From contig NZ_FYAK01000012.1 of NCBI RefSeq assembly GCF_900185615.1, positions 1-64,000 on the forward strand: a DNA stretch of 64,000 nt, written 5' to 3'. The DNA is from Photobacterium malacitanum. Its GTDB lineage: Bacteria; Pseudomonadota; Gammaproteobacteria; Enterobacterales; Vibrionaceae. Position numbers and translations under genes: made by a program. The notes under the pieces are model-generated. The model saw only the letters and a program-made list of their open reading frames with translations. It was not told where the DNA came from and searched no databases. The first letter of the stretch is position 1. Each line of letters opens with the position of its first letter. Positions 1-7,166 of this stretch are shown here, piece by piece.

Positions 1-65
1 TCAGGTGTGTAAGTGCTGCGAGGCATTGAGCTAACTGATACTAATTGCCCGTGAGGCTTAACCAT
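1..65 (+). rRNA. rrl: 23S rRNA, 3' end (partial)
   Basis: The first ~65 bases match the conserved 3' end of gammaproteobacterial 23S rRNA (GAGCTAACTGATACTAAT, then CGTGAGGCTTAACC). The rest of the gene lies before the window. The exact mature end is placed by analogy with E. coli, so it may be off by a few bases. Confidence 0.93.
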
Positions 66-240
66 ACAACACCCAAGGGGTTTTTCTTCTCACAAGAGAA
101 GAGACGGACTCGACAAACACTTGAATGTAAGTTTGAGACAGCGAGAATCGAGTTATCGAGTATCGCGATAGTCAGTTTTTTAAGATTGTAATGTTAGGAG
201 TCTCGAATCGAGAAATCTCGATACTCGTAACAAAAAAATT
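66..240 (+). other. 23S-5S internal transcribed spacer
   Basis: Spacer inside the rRNA transcript. It holds a short hairpin at about 84-102 (TCTTCTC/GAGAAGA). It also holds a longer-range pairing, CGAGTATCG at 157-165 with CGATACTCG at 219-227, which would bracket a precursor stem for rRNA processing. Several CTCGA/TCGAG repeats occur, resembling in style the CTCGACC heptamers near 28560. No gene is seen. Confidence 0.75.
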
Positions 241-360
241 TGCTTGGCGACCATAGCGTTATGGACCCACCTGATCCCATGCCGAACTCAGCAGTGAAAC
301 GTAATAGCGCCGATGGTAGTGTGGGGTCTCCCCATGTGAGAGTAGGACATCGCCAGGCTT
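241..360 (+). rRNA. rrf: 5S rRNA
   Basis: About 120 nt with the conserved CCATGCCGAACTCAG loop and the GATGGTAGTGTGGGGT block of gammaproteobacterial 5S. The ends pair (TGCTTGGCGA near the start, CGCCAGGC near the end). It follows the 23S end by ~175 bp, as in a standard rrn operon. Confidence 0.96.
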
Positions 361-366
361 CGCTTT

Positions 367-406
367 CTTGTTTTAAGATTTTAAGAAAATCTTAAGGCAA
401 AACAAG
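367..406 (+). other. Hairpin in the 5S-tRNA spacer, probable RNA processing stem
   Basis: Nested inverted repeat. An inner 10-bp stem pairs TTAAGATTTT (373-382) with AAAATCTTAA (386-395), and an outer CTTGTTT pairs with AAACAAG. There is no T-tract, so it looks like a processing site separating 5S from tRNA-Asp rather than a terminator. The function is inferred. Confidence 0.5.
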
Positions 407-432
407 TTGCATTTATGCTGAATAGACACTGC

Positions 433-509
433 GGAGTGGTAGTTCAGTTGGTTAGAATACCGGCCTGTCACGCCGGGGGTCGCGGGTTCGAGTCCCGTCC
501 ACTCCGCCA
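433..509 (+). tRNA. tRNA-Asp (GTC)
   Basis: A complete 77-nt tRNA with encoded CCA. The acceptor stem is GGAGTGG/CCACTCC, the D-arm is GTTCAGTTGGTTAGAAT, the anticodon loop CTGTCAC carries GTC, and the T-arm is CGGGTTCGAGTCCCG. It is the distal gene of the rrn operon, as is common in Vibrionaceae. It is the parent of the degraded copies that follow. Confidence 0.97.
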
Positions 510-520
510 TTATACAGAAA

Positions 521-550
521 AGCCCTAATCGAAAGATTAGGGCTTTTTTA
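521..550 (+). terminator. Rho-independent terminator of the rrn operon
   Basis: Perfect 10-bp stem AGCCCTAATC/GATTAGGGCT around a GAAA tetraloop, followed by six T. It sits 11 nt after the tRNA-Asp CCA. Derivatives of the same hairpin follow each tRNA-like copy downstream. Confidence 0.93.
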
Positions 551-589
551 CGTCTATCTAAAAGTAAGATGATGCTGAATAAATACTGC

Positions 590-738
590 GGAGTGGTAGT
601 TCAGCTGACCAATAATGTTCCCGACATTATTTGGCATTCTCTCCATCCATGGAGATCGTTTTCTATTGGGAAGCTTAGCGGCCTGTCATGCCGGGGGTCG
701 CGCTGATGTTCGGTGTGGCGAGTCCCGTCCGCTTCACA
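590..738 (+). pseudogene. tRNA-Asp pseudogene, copy 2, interrupted
   Basis: Begins as tRNA-Asp (GGAGTGGTAGTTCAGCTG, 590-607) behind a leader like that of the intact gene. It is then broken by about 70 bp that contain two palindromes (609-634 and 641-654). Anticodon-arm sequence resumes (GGCCTGTCATGCCGGGGGTC) and a second insert of about 16 bp splits the T-arm before CGAGTCCCGTCC. The 3' acceptor strand is lost, ending CGCTTCACA instead of CACTCCGCCA. It cannot fold as a tRNA. Confidence 0.85.
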
Positions 739-748
739 TTTATTTAAG

Positions 749-778
749 AAACCTGAATCGAAAGATTAGGGCTTTTTT
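749..778 (+). terminator. Terminator-like hairpin after tRNA-Asp copy 2
   Basis: CCTGAATC-GAAA-GATTAGGGCT then six T. The stem is imperfect: the left arm matches the CCTGAATC type of copy 3, while the right arm matches the GATTAGGGCT type of the intact gene. This hybrid suggests recombination between repeat units. Confidence 0.65.
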
Positions 779-818
779 ACGTCTATCTAAAAGTAAGATG
801 ATGCTGAATAAATACTGC

Positions 819-921
819 GGAGTGGTAGTTCAGTTGGTTAACTTTCTATTGGGAAGCTTAGCGGCCTGTCATGCCGAGGGTCGCGCTGATGTTCGGTGTG
901 GCGAGTCCCGTCCGCTTCACA
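819..921 (+). pseudogene. tRNA-Asp pseudogene, copy 3, interrupted
   Basis: Starts with an intact acceptor 5' strand and D-arm (GGAGTGGTAGTTCAGTTGGTTA). GAATACC is replaced by ACTTTCTATTGGGAAGCTTA, followed by the same altered anticodon arm, 16-bp T-arm insert and CGCTTCACA end as copy 2. The start lies 229 bp after that of copy 2, so the two are tandem repeats. The 118-residue open frame across this region (615-971) is a by-product of the repeats and shows no coding evidence. Confidence 0.85.
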
Positions 922-931
922 TTTATTTAAG

Positions 932-963
932 AAACCTGAATCGAAAGATTCAGGTTTTTTTTC
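932..963 (+). terminator. Terminator after tRNA-Asp copy 3
   Basis: Perfect 11-bp stem AAACCTGAATC/GATTCAGGTTT around GAAA, followed by eight T in all from the end of the stem. It keeps the GAAA loop of the functional rrn terminator with compensated stem changes. Confidence 0.8.
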
Positions 964-1115
964 GTCTGTAGAAAATGGTGTAATAACGTAGGTTATTATC
1001 CGTCATCTCGGAAGAGAGGAACGAGCTATCCGTGATCTGCACATCACGTGTTTGAGCATTGCAGAAACCAATAAAAAAGCAGTTAAAACAATAACGCTAC
1101 AACGTGCTGATAATA
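963..1115 (+). repeat. Direct repeat, copy A (~153 bp)
   Basis: Nearly identical to 1334-1486, with two differences noted by eye. It begins CGTCTGTAGAAAATGGTG right at the end of a tRNA-copy terminator and ends GATAATA. It contains short palindromes (GTAATAAC/GGTTATTA, and CGTGAT/ATCACG around the CTGCAC segment). No coding capacity is seen. Confidence 0.9.
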
Positions 1116-1185
1116 GATTCCCTATCTCGTTCGTAACCTCACTGTAGGGAATGACGGCACGGCAGAGGATTAAGTTATAAATTAG

Positions 1186-1293
1186 TTTCTATTGGCAAGC
1201 TTAGCGGCCTGGCACGACTATTGTTTGATGGAAAATGGACGCGCTGATGCTCTGGTTGTAATGTTAGCTATGGCAAGTCCCGTCCGCTTCACA
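1186..1293 (+). pseudogene. tRNA-Asp pseudogene, copy 4, most degraded
   Basis: The 5' half of the tRNA is gone. The segment starts with the TTTCTATTGGCAAGCTTAGC insert seen in copies 2 and 3, then GGCCTGGCACGAC, a further insertion of about 20 bp, GCGCTGATG, another insertion, and CAAGTCCCGTCCGCTTCACA. Only the T-arm 3' strand and scattered anticodon-arm bases remain. It is followed by its own hairpin and the second 153-bp repeat. Confidence 0.75.
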
Positions 1294-1303
1294 TTCATTT
1301 AAG

Positions 1304-1333
1304 CAACCTGAATCGAAAGATTCAGTTTTTTTT
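1304..1333 (+). terminator. Terminator after tRNA-Asp copy 4
   Basis: CTGAATC-GAAA-GATTCAG stem followed by eight T. It is the same hairpin family as at 932-963, with a shorter stem. Confidence 0.7.
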
Positions 1334-1486
1334 CGTCTGTAGAAAATGGTGTAATAACGTAGGTTATTATCCGTCATCTCGAAAGAGAGGAACGAGCTAT
1401 CCGTGATCTGCACATCACGTGTTTGAGCATTGCAGAAACCAATAAAAAAGCAGTTAAAACAATAACGCTACAACGTGTTGATAATA
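1334..1486 (+). repeat. Direct repeat, copy B (~153 bp)
   Basis: Second copy of the 963-1115 repeat, offset 371 bp, again starting at the T-tract of a tRNA-copy terminator. From 1487 to about 1590 I see nothing recognisable. Confidence 0.9.
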
Positions 1487-1590
1487 AGTATCCAATTTTG
1501 TTGGTAATGTAATGATGGGTATATCGAGTGGATGCTGGAAATGGTATGACGTATATGCTGATACTTTTTATTGATGAGATACAGCAAAGA

Positions 1591-1618
1591 AAAAAGGAAT
1601 CAACGCAGATTCCTTTTT
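1591..1618 (-). terminator. Terminator downstream of the acyltransferase gene
   Basis: Inverted repeat AAAAAGGAATC/GATTCCTTTTT with a 6-nt loop. Read on the minus strand it has a T-run after the stem and lies ~30 bp past the stop of the acyltransferase. It could also work on the plus strand. Confidence 0.7.
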
Positions 1619-1644
1619 ATTTTTATGCTGTTGTTGAGGTTATT

Positions 1645-2649
1645 CTATTTTCGAGAACTTTCCCATGGAGCTTTAAATAGAAATGACAATTGGAATTTTT
1701 TAGTGATCTCAACAAAAAATAGAGACAAGCCAATAGCAGCAATACAGCCAATAATAATTTGAATGGTTGCTGATTCAACATGGAATGCTTTCTGTAACAC
1801 AATGCGTATGCCGCTACCTATTAATACATGCAGTAAATAGATATAAAGTGATGATTGGCCAATATAAGCTAATAAGCGGATATTTAACTTTGACAATTGC
1901 ATTGATAAGGTGACGATGAAAGTAATACCAATACTAGCAATAATAAATGACCAAAAGCCGCGGTCTAAACGGCTGAAACCTTCAATAACTGCAAACCAAT
2001 ATTCACTCACCATAAATAAAGCAAGTATTGCAATAAAAACCTTAATATTATTCAATTTATTGATGCAATCTAACTGAACAACCAGAACCCCAATAAAAAA
2101 GAATGCAATATGAGCATAGCCCATTGTAAATATGTGTATCTGAGGAAGGTCGCTTTGGAATATATAAACGAGAGAGAAAAAACCAGCGACTAATGCCATT
2201 TGCTTAGTGCTACGATTGTTCATAAATAAGATACAAGCAATGACAAAAGTAAAAAACAATACGTAAAGAAACCAGAATTGTGCTCTTGGTTCCCACAGTA
2301 AGCTAAATACCTGTGTATAGGTTACATGACCATTGGTATATTTAGATAATGTTGCTTCAATAATACCTTGAAGTATCGACCAAATGACAAAGGGATAAAA
2401 AATAGTATCAACTTTATTAATGATAGTATTTTTAAAGCCTCTTTTTTGGAAAGATGAAGTAAAGAACAAACCAGATAAAAAGAAAAAGAGAGGCATGTGG
2501 AAGCTGTAAATCATAGTATCTACAGCGGTATAAAGATGACTATCCATCGCCATGCCAGCATTATAAATACCTTCCGTTATGTGTCCGTATACCACTAATA
2601 TAATACCAAGACCTTTGGCATAATCGACCCAGTTTAAATGTTTACTCAC
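1645..2649 (-). CDS. Membrane acyltransferase, acyltransferase-3 family
   Basis: 334 residues, very hydrophobic, with about ten predicted membrane segments. The N-terminus (NWVDYAKGLGIILVVYGH) carries the conserved His of acyltransferase-3 proteins (OafA/NolL/WecH-like), and HMPLFFFLSGLFF is the family's second conserved block. Such enzymes move acetyl or other acyl groups onto sugars of surface polysaccharide or peptidoglycan at the inner membrane. The substrate cannot be told from sequence, and no polysaccharide genes flank it. The GTG start has an AGGA about 8 nt upstream. It stands alone, convergent with the tRNA region, and is AT-rich compared with the core genes, so recent acquisition is possible. 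Confidence 0.82.
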   Translation of the reverse strand: MSKHLNWVDYAKGLGIILVVYGHITEGIYNAGMAMDSHLYTAVDTMIYSFHMPLFFFLSGLFFTSSFQKRGFKNTIINKVDTIFYPFVIWSILQGIIEATLSKYTNGHVTYTQVFSLLWEPRAQFWFLYVLFFTFVIACILFMNNRSTKQMALVAGFFSLVYIFQSDLPQIHIFTMGYAHIAFFFIGVLVVQLDCINKLNNIKVFIAILALFMVSEYWFAVIEGFSRLDRGFWSFIIASIGITFIVTLSMQLSKLNIRLLAYIGQSSLYIYLLHVLIGSGIRIVLQKAFHVESATIQIIIGCIAAIGLSLFFVEITKKFQLSFLFKAPWESSRK

Positions 2650-2895
2650 AAACGCATTCCTATTTTAGCAAATTTGGCGTCACACTAATCTATAATAAAA
2701 GTAATGTAAATAGGGTTACTTATATTAATTTAACTTATGTATATGGCATAATTTTAATAATGACAATATATTACTTAACAATAGCTTATTATTGCTGATA
2801 GTTATTACTAATCCTGCTGTAATTACTAATGTAGCTAATCGATAATAATCGTAACTTGGTCGAATAATATCAGCTAAAAAGCTTTTGAGTTTATA

Positions 2896-2912
2896 TGATC
2901 AAAAAGCTGTAC
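2896..2912 (+). promoter_or_regulatory. Operator-like repeat, copy 1
   Basis: TGATCAAAAAGCTGTAC, matching 3006-3022 at 16 of 17 bases. Lies 210 bp before the regulator start. A candidate binding site for the SorC-family protein encoded downstream; this is inference only. Confidence 0.4.
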
Positions 2913-3005
2913 AAACTAAATATCTTTTAATTATCAATAAGATAGTTGTTATCTTTGCTTGTACCTATGATAGCTTAAAAAGGTGGTGTGGTTTTTGGTG
3001 ATTAT

Positions 3006-3022
3006 TGATGAAAAAGCTGTAC
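3006..3022 (+). promoter_or_regulatory. Operator-like repeat, copy 2
   Basis: TGATGAAAAAGCTGTAC, 110 bp after copy 1 (about ten and a half helical turns) and 100 bp before the regulator start. Same proposed role as copy 1. Confidence 0.4.
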
Positions 3023-3121
3023 GTTATTTATTGTTGTGAGCTGTGGAATAACCTCTCGGTTTTGATATCACAGTGCTAGAATATGTTTTTGATTTAACCG
3101 TTAGTATATAAAGGATAAGTA

Positions 3122-4102
3122 ATGAGCAGTTTGAATAATGATAATAATCATGCTGAGAGTGATCAGTTAACTGAAATTGCTATTGCTTATTATCAAGAAG
3201 GTGCAACGCAGGAAGAAATATCACAACGGTTTGGCATGTCTCGTGCCAAAATCGGTCGTTTACTCCGCCGCGCACGCGATGAAGGCGTGGTTGAAATCAC
3301 AGTTAAATATCACCCGGTATTTAGTGAGAAGTTAGAACAACAGTTAATTGAGCGCTTTAATCTAAAACGGGCCTTGATTGCGTTAGATCAGCCTGATGAT
3401 GAATCTCAACGTCAACAAGTAGCGAGCCTTGTTTCAAGCTATCTGGCTACAACATTATCAGATGATATGGTCGTTGCTGTTGGTCAAGGGCGTAATATTG
3501 CCTCAATTGCCAATCATGTTGGTGTAGTGCCACAGCGTAACTGTCGTTTTGTGTGTGGAATTGGTGGTACTCACCGTTCAGGTAATGCGATTAATGCCGA
3601 TCATATTTGTCGTCAACTGGCCAAAAAATATGATGGTATTAGTGAGACACTTTATGCGCCTGCATATGTTGAAGACATCATTGTTAAAGAAGCATTCATG
3701 AAAAATGGCACTGTGAAAGAAACCTTAGATCGTGCACGTCGTGCTGATGTGGCATTAGTCGGTGTTGGCGATATGAATGAAAATAGTCATATGGTTAAAC
3801 TGGGTTGGTTTACGCCGCAAGAAATTGTTGAAGCTCGAATCCGTAAAGGCGTTGTCGGTGATATTGCGGGCTATGATTTTTTTGATAGTCAGGGTAAGCA
3901 AGCAGATACCATGATGAGCGATCGTGTTATCGGTCTAACCATGAATGAACTGCGTCATATTCCGACAGTGGTGGTGACGGCGGCTGAAAACAGTAAAGCA
4001 TTAGCCTTATTAGGCGCACTTCGATCTGGGGTGGTTGATGTGTTGGCAACCAGTGTTAGTAATGCTTTAACGATTTTAAATCTTGACCAACAGATGAAAT
4101 AG
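3122..4102 (+). CDS. SorC/DeoR-type sugar-binding transcriptional regulator
   Basis: 326 residues. An N-terminal helix-turn-helix lies at about residues 28-58 (ATQEEISQRFGMSRAKIGRL). It is followed by the SorC-family sugar-binding domain, with the typical VAVGQGRNI, VGVGDM and GVVGDIAGYDF blocks. Members bind a phosphorylated sugar effector and control sugar or nucleoside catabolic operons. No catabolic genes adjoin it, so the target must be remote or the gene is an orphan. The start follows an AAGGATAAGT stretch. A repeated 17-mer upstream may be its own operator. Confidence 0.85.
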   Translation: MSSLNNDNNHAESDQLTEIAIAYYQEGATQEEISQRFGMSRAKIGRLLRRARDEGVVEITVKYHPVFSEKLEQQLIERFNLKRALIALDQPDDESQRQQVASLVSSYLATTLSDDMVVAVGQGRNIASIANHVGVVPQRNCRFVCGIGGTHRSGNAINADHICRQLAKKYDGISETLYAPAYVEDIIVKEAFMKNGTVKETLDRARRADVALVGVGDMNENSHMVKLGWFTPQEIVEARIRKGVVGDIAGYDFFDSQGKQADTMMSDRVIGLTMNELRHIPTVVVTAAENSKALALLGALRSGVVDVLATSVSNALTILNLDQQMK

Positions 4103-4133
4103 AGGGTTATTTAGGCACTTGTTCTATAAAAGA

Positions 4134-4166
4134 AACCGCTATCTTGGTATTGGTTAGATAGCGGTT
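4134..4166. terminator. Inverted repeat between the regulator gene and selC
   Basis: Perfect 11-bp stem AACCGCTATCT/AGATAGCGGTT with an 11-nt loop. On the minus strand it is followed by TTCTTTTATAG, so it may end transcripts running leftward from selB across selC. On the plus strand it may weakly end the regulator mRNA. Confidence 0.55.
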
Positions 4167-4209
4167 GCAGAATATGCTTTAAGCGAATAAAATACAGCTT
4201 CAAAATAAA

Positions 4210-4304
4210 GGAAGAACGTCGTATCCGGTGATGCGTCCGGATTTCAAATCCGGGTAGGGCTGCCAGCAGTCCTGGGTAGGTTCGACTCCTATGTTCTTCC
4301 GCCA
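4210..4304 (+). tRNA. selC: tRNA-Sec (TCA)
   Basis: 95 nt, the length of E. coli selC. It has a long acceptor stem GGAAGAAC/GTTCTTCC, anticodon TCA at 4244-4246 in the loop TTTCAAA, a long variable arm (GGGCTGCCAGCAGTCC), T-loop GTTCGACTC and an encoded GCCA end. It inserts selenocysteine at UGA with SelB, whose gene converges on it 14 bp away. The in-window client is fdoG. Confidence 0.97.
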
Positions 4305-4318
4305 CTTCTTTATTTTTG

Positions 4319-6238
4319 TTACTGCAACACATCCTGATCTTTTAGCTCACGATAATTAAACTTACGTTTAGTAAAACCAATCTTGTCAAAATATTCTAAT
4401 AATTGAATTGCAACTTTGCGTCCGAGCTGACTAATATTTCTAAATTCAGCCGTTTCTAATTTTTGCTCTTGGGCAATATGTTGACGTACTTGTGTGGCCA
4501 TTTGCACTAGATAATCATGGCTAACATAACGATCTTTAACAATCGCGGCAACGTAGCTTAATTGCGCCAGTTTATAGCTTAATTTACGAATTTCGTTCTC
4601 ATCCGCATTAATTTCAGCCGCAAGATCACGTACCCACCAAGGTTGGGGATTTGCAACCATCAGTTGTTCTATTTGCTGCCAGCATTGTTGCTCAGTTGGC
4701 GTTAGTTGTAATGTATGCTCAGCTAAGTGTAACCAACCACGAGTATTAGCTAATCGCTGTTGATTAAGCAATTGGTTGATAACAGCGTTAAAGATCTCGG
4801 CTGGCTGATTCAATGCTGCCATTCGATATAATCGCTCTTTACCGACGCCAAGGTTATCTTGCGCTTGCTGATGATAGTGTTCTAGCGTGGTGATAATCTG
4901 TTGCTGTAATGCTTGTTGATAGCTGTTATAGCAAAGGAAATCACCATGTTGATTGATGGCTTCATTTGCTGCTAATAATTGACTAATAACAGCAGTATTA
5001 CACTGGTGCTGTTCAATTAATTGTTGGCGTGATTGTGGTGCATGTTGCAGCTTAAATTGAATGATCTCATTGAGCGTATTGAGATGAGCACGTTGATGAA
5101 GGTACTCAAGCCGCTGTGGTTTGCGTTTGCCACGATTTGGTGGCAGTAGATCAATTACAATTGCGCTGCCAAGATTGACTTTTTGAGCGGGATCGCGGAC
5201 TAATAAGCGATCTTGTTCGGTTAAACACAATGGCGTATCAAGGCTGATTTCAGCCAGAGCGCTGCCCGTTGCGATTAATTGCTGATCTTCTAATAATGCA
5301 ATACGACCTGTGGTATGGGTAGCTGCATGGAAAACCTGCACATTTTGCCAATGTTTAATCAGTTGGTTAGCGGTTAATTTAACCGTGATCCGTTTGATTA
5401 TAGTTGTTGGTGCTGTCTGTAATAACCAATCACCACGGGTTAAACTTGCCTTATCAATATCACCGCTAATATTAAGCGCTACTCGTTGATTGGCTGTTGC
5501 ACATTCTGCGGATTTCCCCTGCGCATGAATGGTTTTTATACGTACAACCTGAGGCTGGCAATGGCCTTTTTTAAGGTTGCTATGACTGACTAAACGCAAG
5601 CTATCACCAACATTAATCTGACCGTTGATAGCGGTTCCCGTTACCACTAAGCCAGAGCCTTTAACGTGAAAAGCGCGGTCAATCGCGAGTTTAAAATTAA
5701 GGCGATCATCGTGATGTTGCTCACTATTAGCCAGCTCAATGAGGTGTTGCTTGAGTTCGTCAATACCTTGATGGGTGATGGCTGAACAATGAAAAATAGT
5801 GGTGTGGGTAAAGCCATATTGAAGCAATAACTGGCTTATTTTAGTTTCAAGTTGCTGTTGTTGCTCAGTGGTAGTGAGATCGGATTTAGTGATCACCACC
5901 GTTAGGCTATCCATGGCTAATAAGCGCAGAATCGTCAAATGTTCATGGCTTTGCGGCATCATGCCTTCATCGCCTGCCACAATCAGCATTGCATGATGAG
6001 CGGTGCCTACGCCTGCGAGCATGTTGGAGAGAAATTTTTCATGGCCAGGAACATCAATAAAACCTAATGTTTGTTGCTGATTAGATGTTATTGATTGATA
6101 AGGCATAAACGCATAGCCTAAATCAATTGTAAGCCCGCGTTGTTGCTCTTCTGGCAGTCGATCGGCATTGATCCCAGTCAGGGCTTGTAACAGTTTGGTT
6201 TTACCATGATCGACATGGCCAGCTGTAGCAATAATCAT
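4319..6238 (-). CDS. selB: Selenocysteine-specific elongation factor SelB
   Basis: 639 residues (E. coli 614). The N-terminal EF-Tu-like GTPase has G1 GHVDHGKT at residues 7-14, the switch region RGLTIDLGY, G3 DVPGHE and a TKSD G4 motif. Two beta-barrel domains follow, then a C-terminal winged-helix region that in the family binds the SECIS hairpin (RNISQLGRKVAIQLLEYFDKIGFT near the end). It delivers Sec-tRNA to UGA codons. It follows fdhE by 17 bp, so the two are probably co-transcribed. selA, which usually precedes selB, is absent from this locus. Confidence 0.97.
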   Translation of the reverse strand: MIIATAGHVDHGKTKLLQALTGINADRLPEEQQRGLTIDLGYAFMPYQSITSNQQQTLGFIDVPGHEKFLSNMLAGVGTAHHAMLIVAGDEGMMPQSHEHLTILRLLAMDSLTVVITKSDLTTTEQQQQLETKISQLLLQYGFTHTTIFHCSAITHQGIDELKQHLIELANSEQHHDDRLNFKLAIDRAFHVKGSGLVVTGTAINGQINVGDSLRLVSHSNLKKGHCQPQVVRIKTIHAQGKSAECATANQRVALNISGDIDKASLTRGDWLLQTAPTTIIKRITVKLTANQLIKHWQNVQVFHAATHTTGRIALLEDQQLIATGSALAEISLDTPLCLTEQDRLLVRDPAQKVNLGSAIVIDLLPPNRGKRKPQRLEYLHQRAHLNTLNEIIQFKLQHAPQSRQQLIEQHQCNTAVISQLLAANEAINQHGDFLCYNSYQQALQQQIITTLEHYHQQAQDNLGVGKERLYRMAALNQPAEIFNAVINQLLNQQRLANTRGWLHLAEHTLQLTPTEQQCWQQIEQLMVANPQPWWVRDLAAEINADENEIRKLSYKLAQLSYVAAIVKDRYVSHDYLVQMATQVRQHIAQEQKLETAEFRNISQLGRKVAIQLLEYFDKIGFTKRKFNYRELKDQDVLQ

Positions 6239-6255
6239 AGGGTTACTCTAAAGCG

Positions 6256-7146
6256 TTATTGAGCCAGAGGCAGTAAGAAAGGGTTGAAACCACTGCGATA
6301 AAATTCCATTTCCCCCAGTTTCTGATCTAGCACTATGGTGGCTAAATCATCTGCAATAGGATCTAACTGTGGGTTCTTTTCTAGTACCAACATCTTTAAA
6401 TAACTTTGACAATGACGACAGGTTTCAGCGCGAACACTATCTTCTAGTGTTTCACTTTGAAGTTGAATATTTTCACTATCGCCACATTGAGTACATTCAG
6501 CGCGGAGGCGATGCCATTGTGCTTCACATTGGCTGCAATGTAAGTAACGATGACCACTACCTTGAATTAAACTTGCCACAGGTGCACCGCCACAAAGAGG
6601 ACAATGTGATTGCTTTGCATTGGCTTCAGGTTGCCATTCTAACTGAGTGTTAGTCACAATTAAGCTCATTAAGGTATTGATACAGCTCCAAAGGATAATC
6701 GCAATATCAGCAGGTACACGTTCAGCTTGGTTTTGCTGTAGAGCATGAAAATAATGTTGCAAGGTTTGCTGATCAATCTGGCTAATATTGTCGATAACTT
6801 TGACGATATCATCACTAACAACAGGTCGTAGTGCCGAGGTTAATTGGGTTAACATTGGATCTAAAATAGCTTGCCAGCTACCATCAATTTCAATCGGCCA
6901 TGTTAATGTTTGGGCTGCTAACTGTTGCTGCACAGCACCATTAAAGGTGTCAATTAAATGCAATTGTTGTTGGACGATCTGTCCTGCTAATAACAGGTAA
7001 TCTGCCATAAAAGAGTCTTGTGCCAACTGACGTAAACGGGCAGCACGGGCATGAAAAATGGTGGCAGGATCACCAATAATTAGCGGACGAAAGCCGTCAC
7101 TTTTTTGTTTAATAATGGTGTCTTTATCTAAAATGTTAACGCTCAT
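6256..7146 (-). CDS. fdhE: Formate dehydrogenase accessory protein FdhE
   Basis: 296 residues from the ATG at 7146, which gives MSVNIL like the E. coli MSIRII; a TTG 12 bp further out is the alternative. The C-terminal half carries four CxxC pairs (CPLCGG, CSQCE, CTQCG, CRHCQ), the rubredoxin-like iron site of FdhE. In E. coli it binds the Tat-exported formate dehydrogenase catalytic subunit and is needed for an active enzyme. Its place after fdoGHI matches the E. coli fdoGHI-fdhE order. Two hairpins separate it from fdoI. Confidence 0.94.
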   Translation of the reverse strand: MSVNILDKDTIIKQKSDGFRPLIIGDPATIFHARAARLRQLAQDSFMADYLLLAGQIVQQQLHLIDTFNGAVQQQLAAQTLTWPIEIDGSWQAILDPMLTQLTSALRPVVSDDIVKVIDNISQIDQQTLQHYFHALQQNQAERVPADIAIILWSCINTLMSLIVTNTQLEWQPEANAKQSHCPLCGGAPVASLIQGSGHRYLHCSQCEAQWHRLRAECTQCGDSENIQLQSETLEDSVRAETCRHCQSYLKMLVLEKNPQLDPIADDLATIVLDQKLGEMEFYRSGFNPFLLPLAQ

Positions 7147-7166
7147 GTCGGTATCCAATTATAAGA

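Larger units (their letters stand above)
2650..3121. other. AT-rich intergenic region between divergent genes
   Basis: 472 bp with no convincing ORF. It must hold the promoters of both the acyltransferase (minus) and the SorC-type regulator (plus). The only striking feature is the duplicated 17-mer at 2896 and 3006, listed separately. Confidence 0.6.

Noticed and set aside
615..971. 118-residue ORF with an internal duplicated protein repeat
   Set aside because: The repeat in the protein mirrors the 229-bp DNA repeat of broken tRNA-Asp copies; the frame covers tRNA arms and terminators, with no ribosome site.
1571..1762. 63-residue ORF overlapping the terminator and acyltransferase end
   Set aside because: It spans the hairpin and reads antisense through the acyltransferase 3' end; the product is low-complexity with no family.
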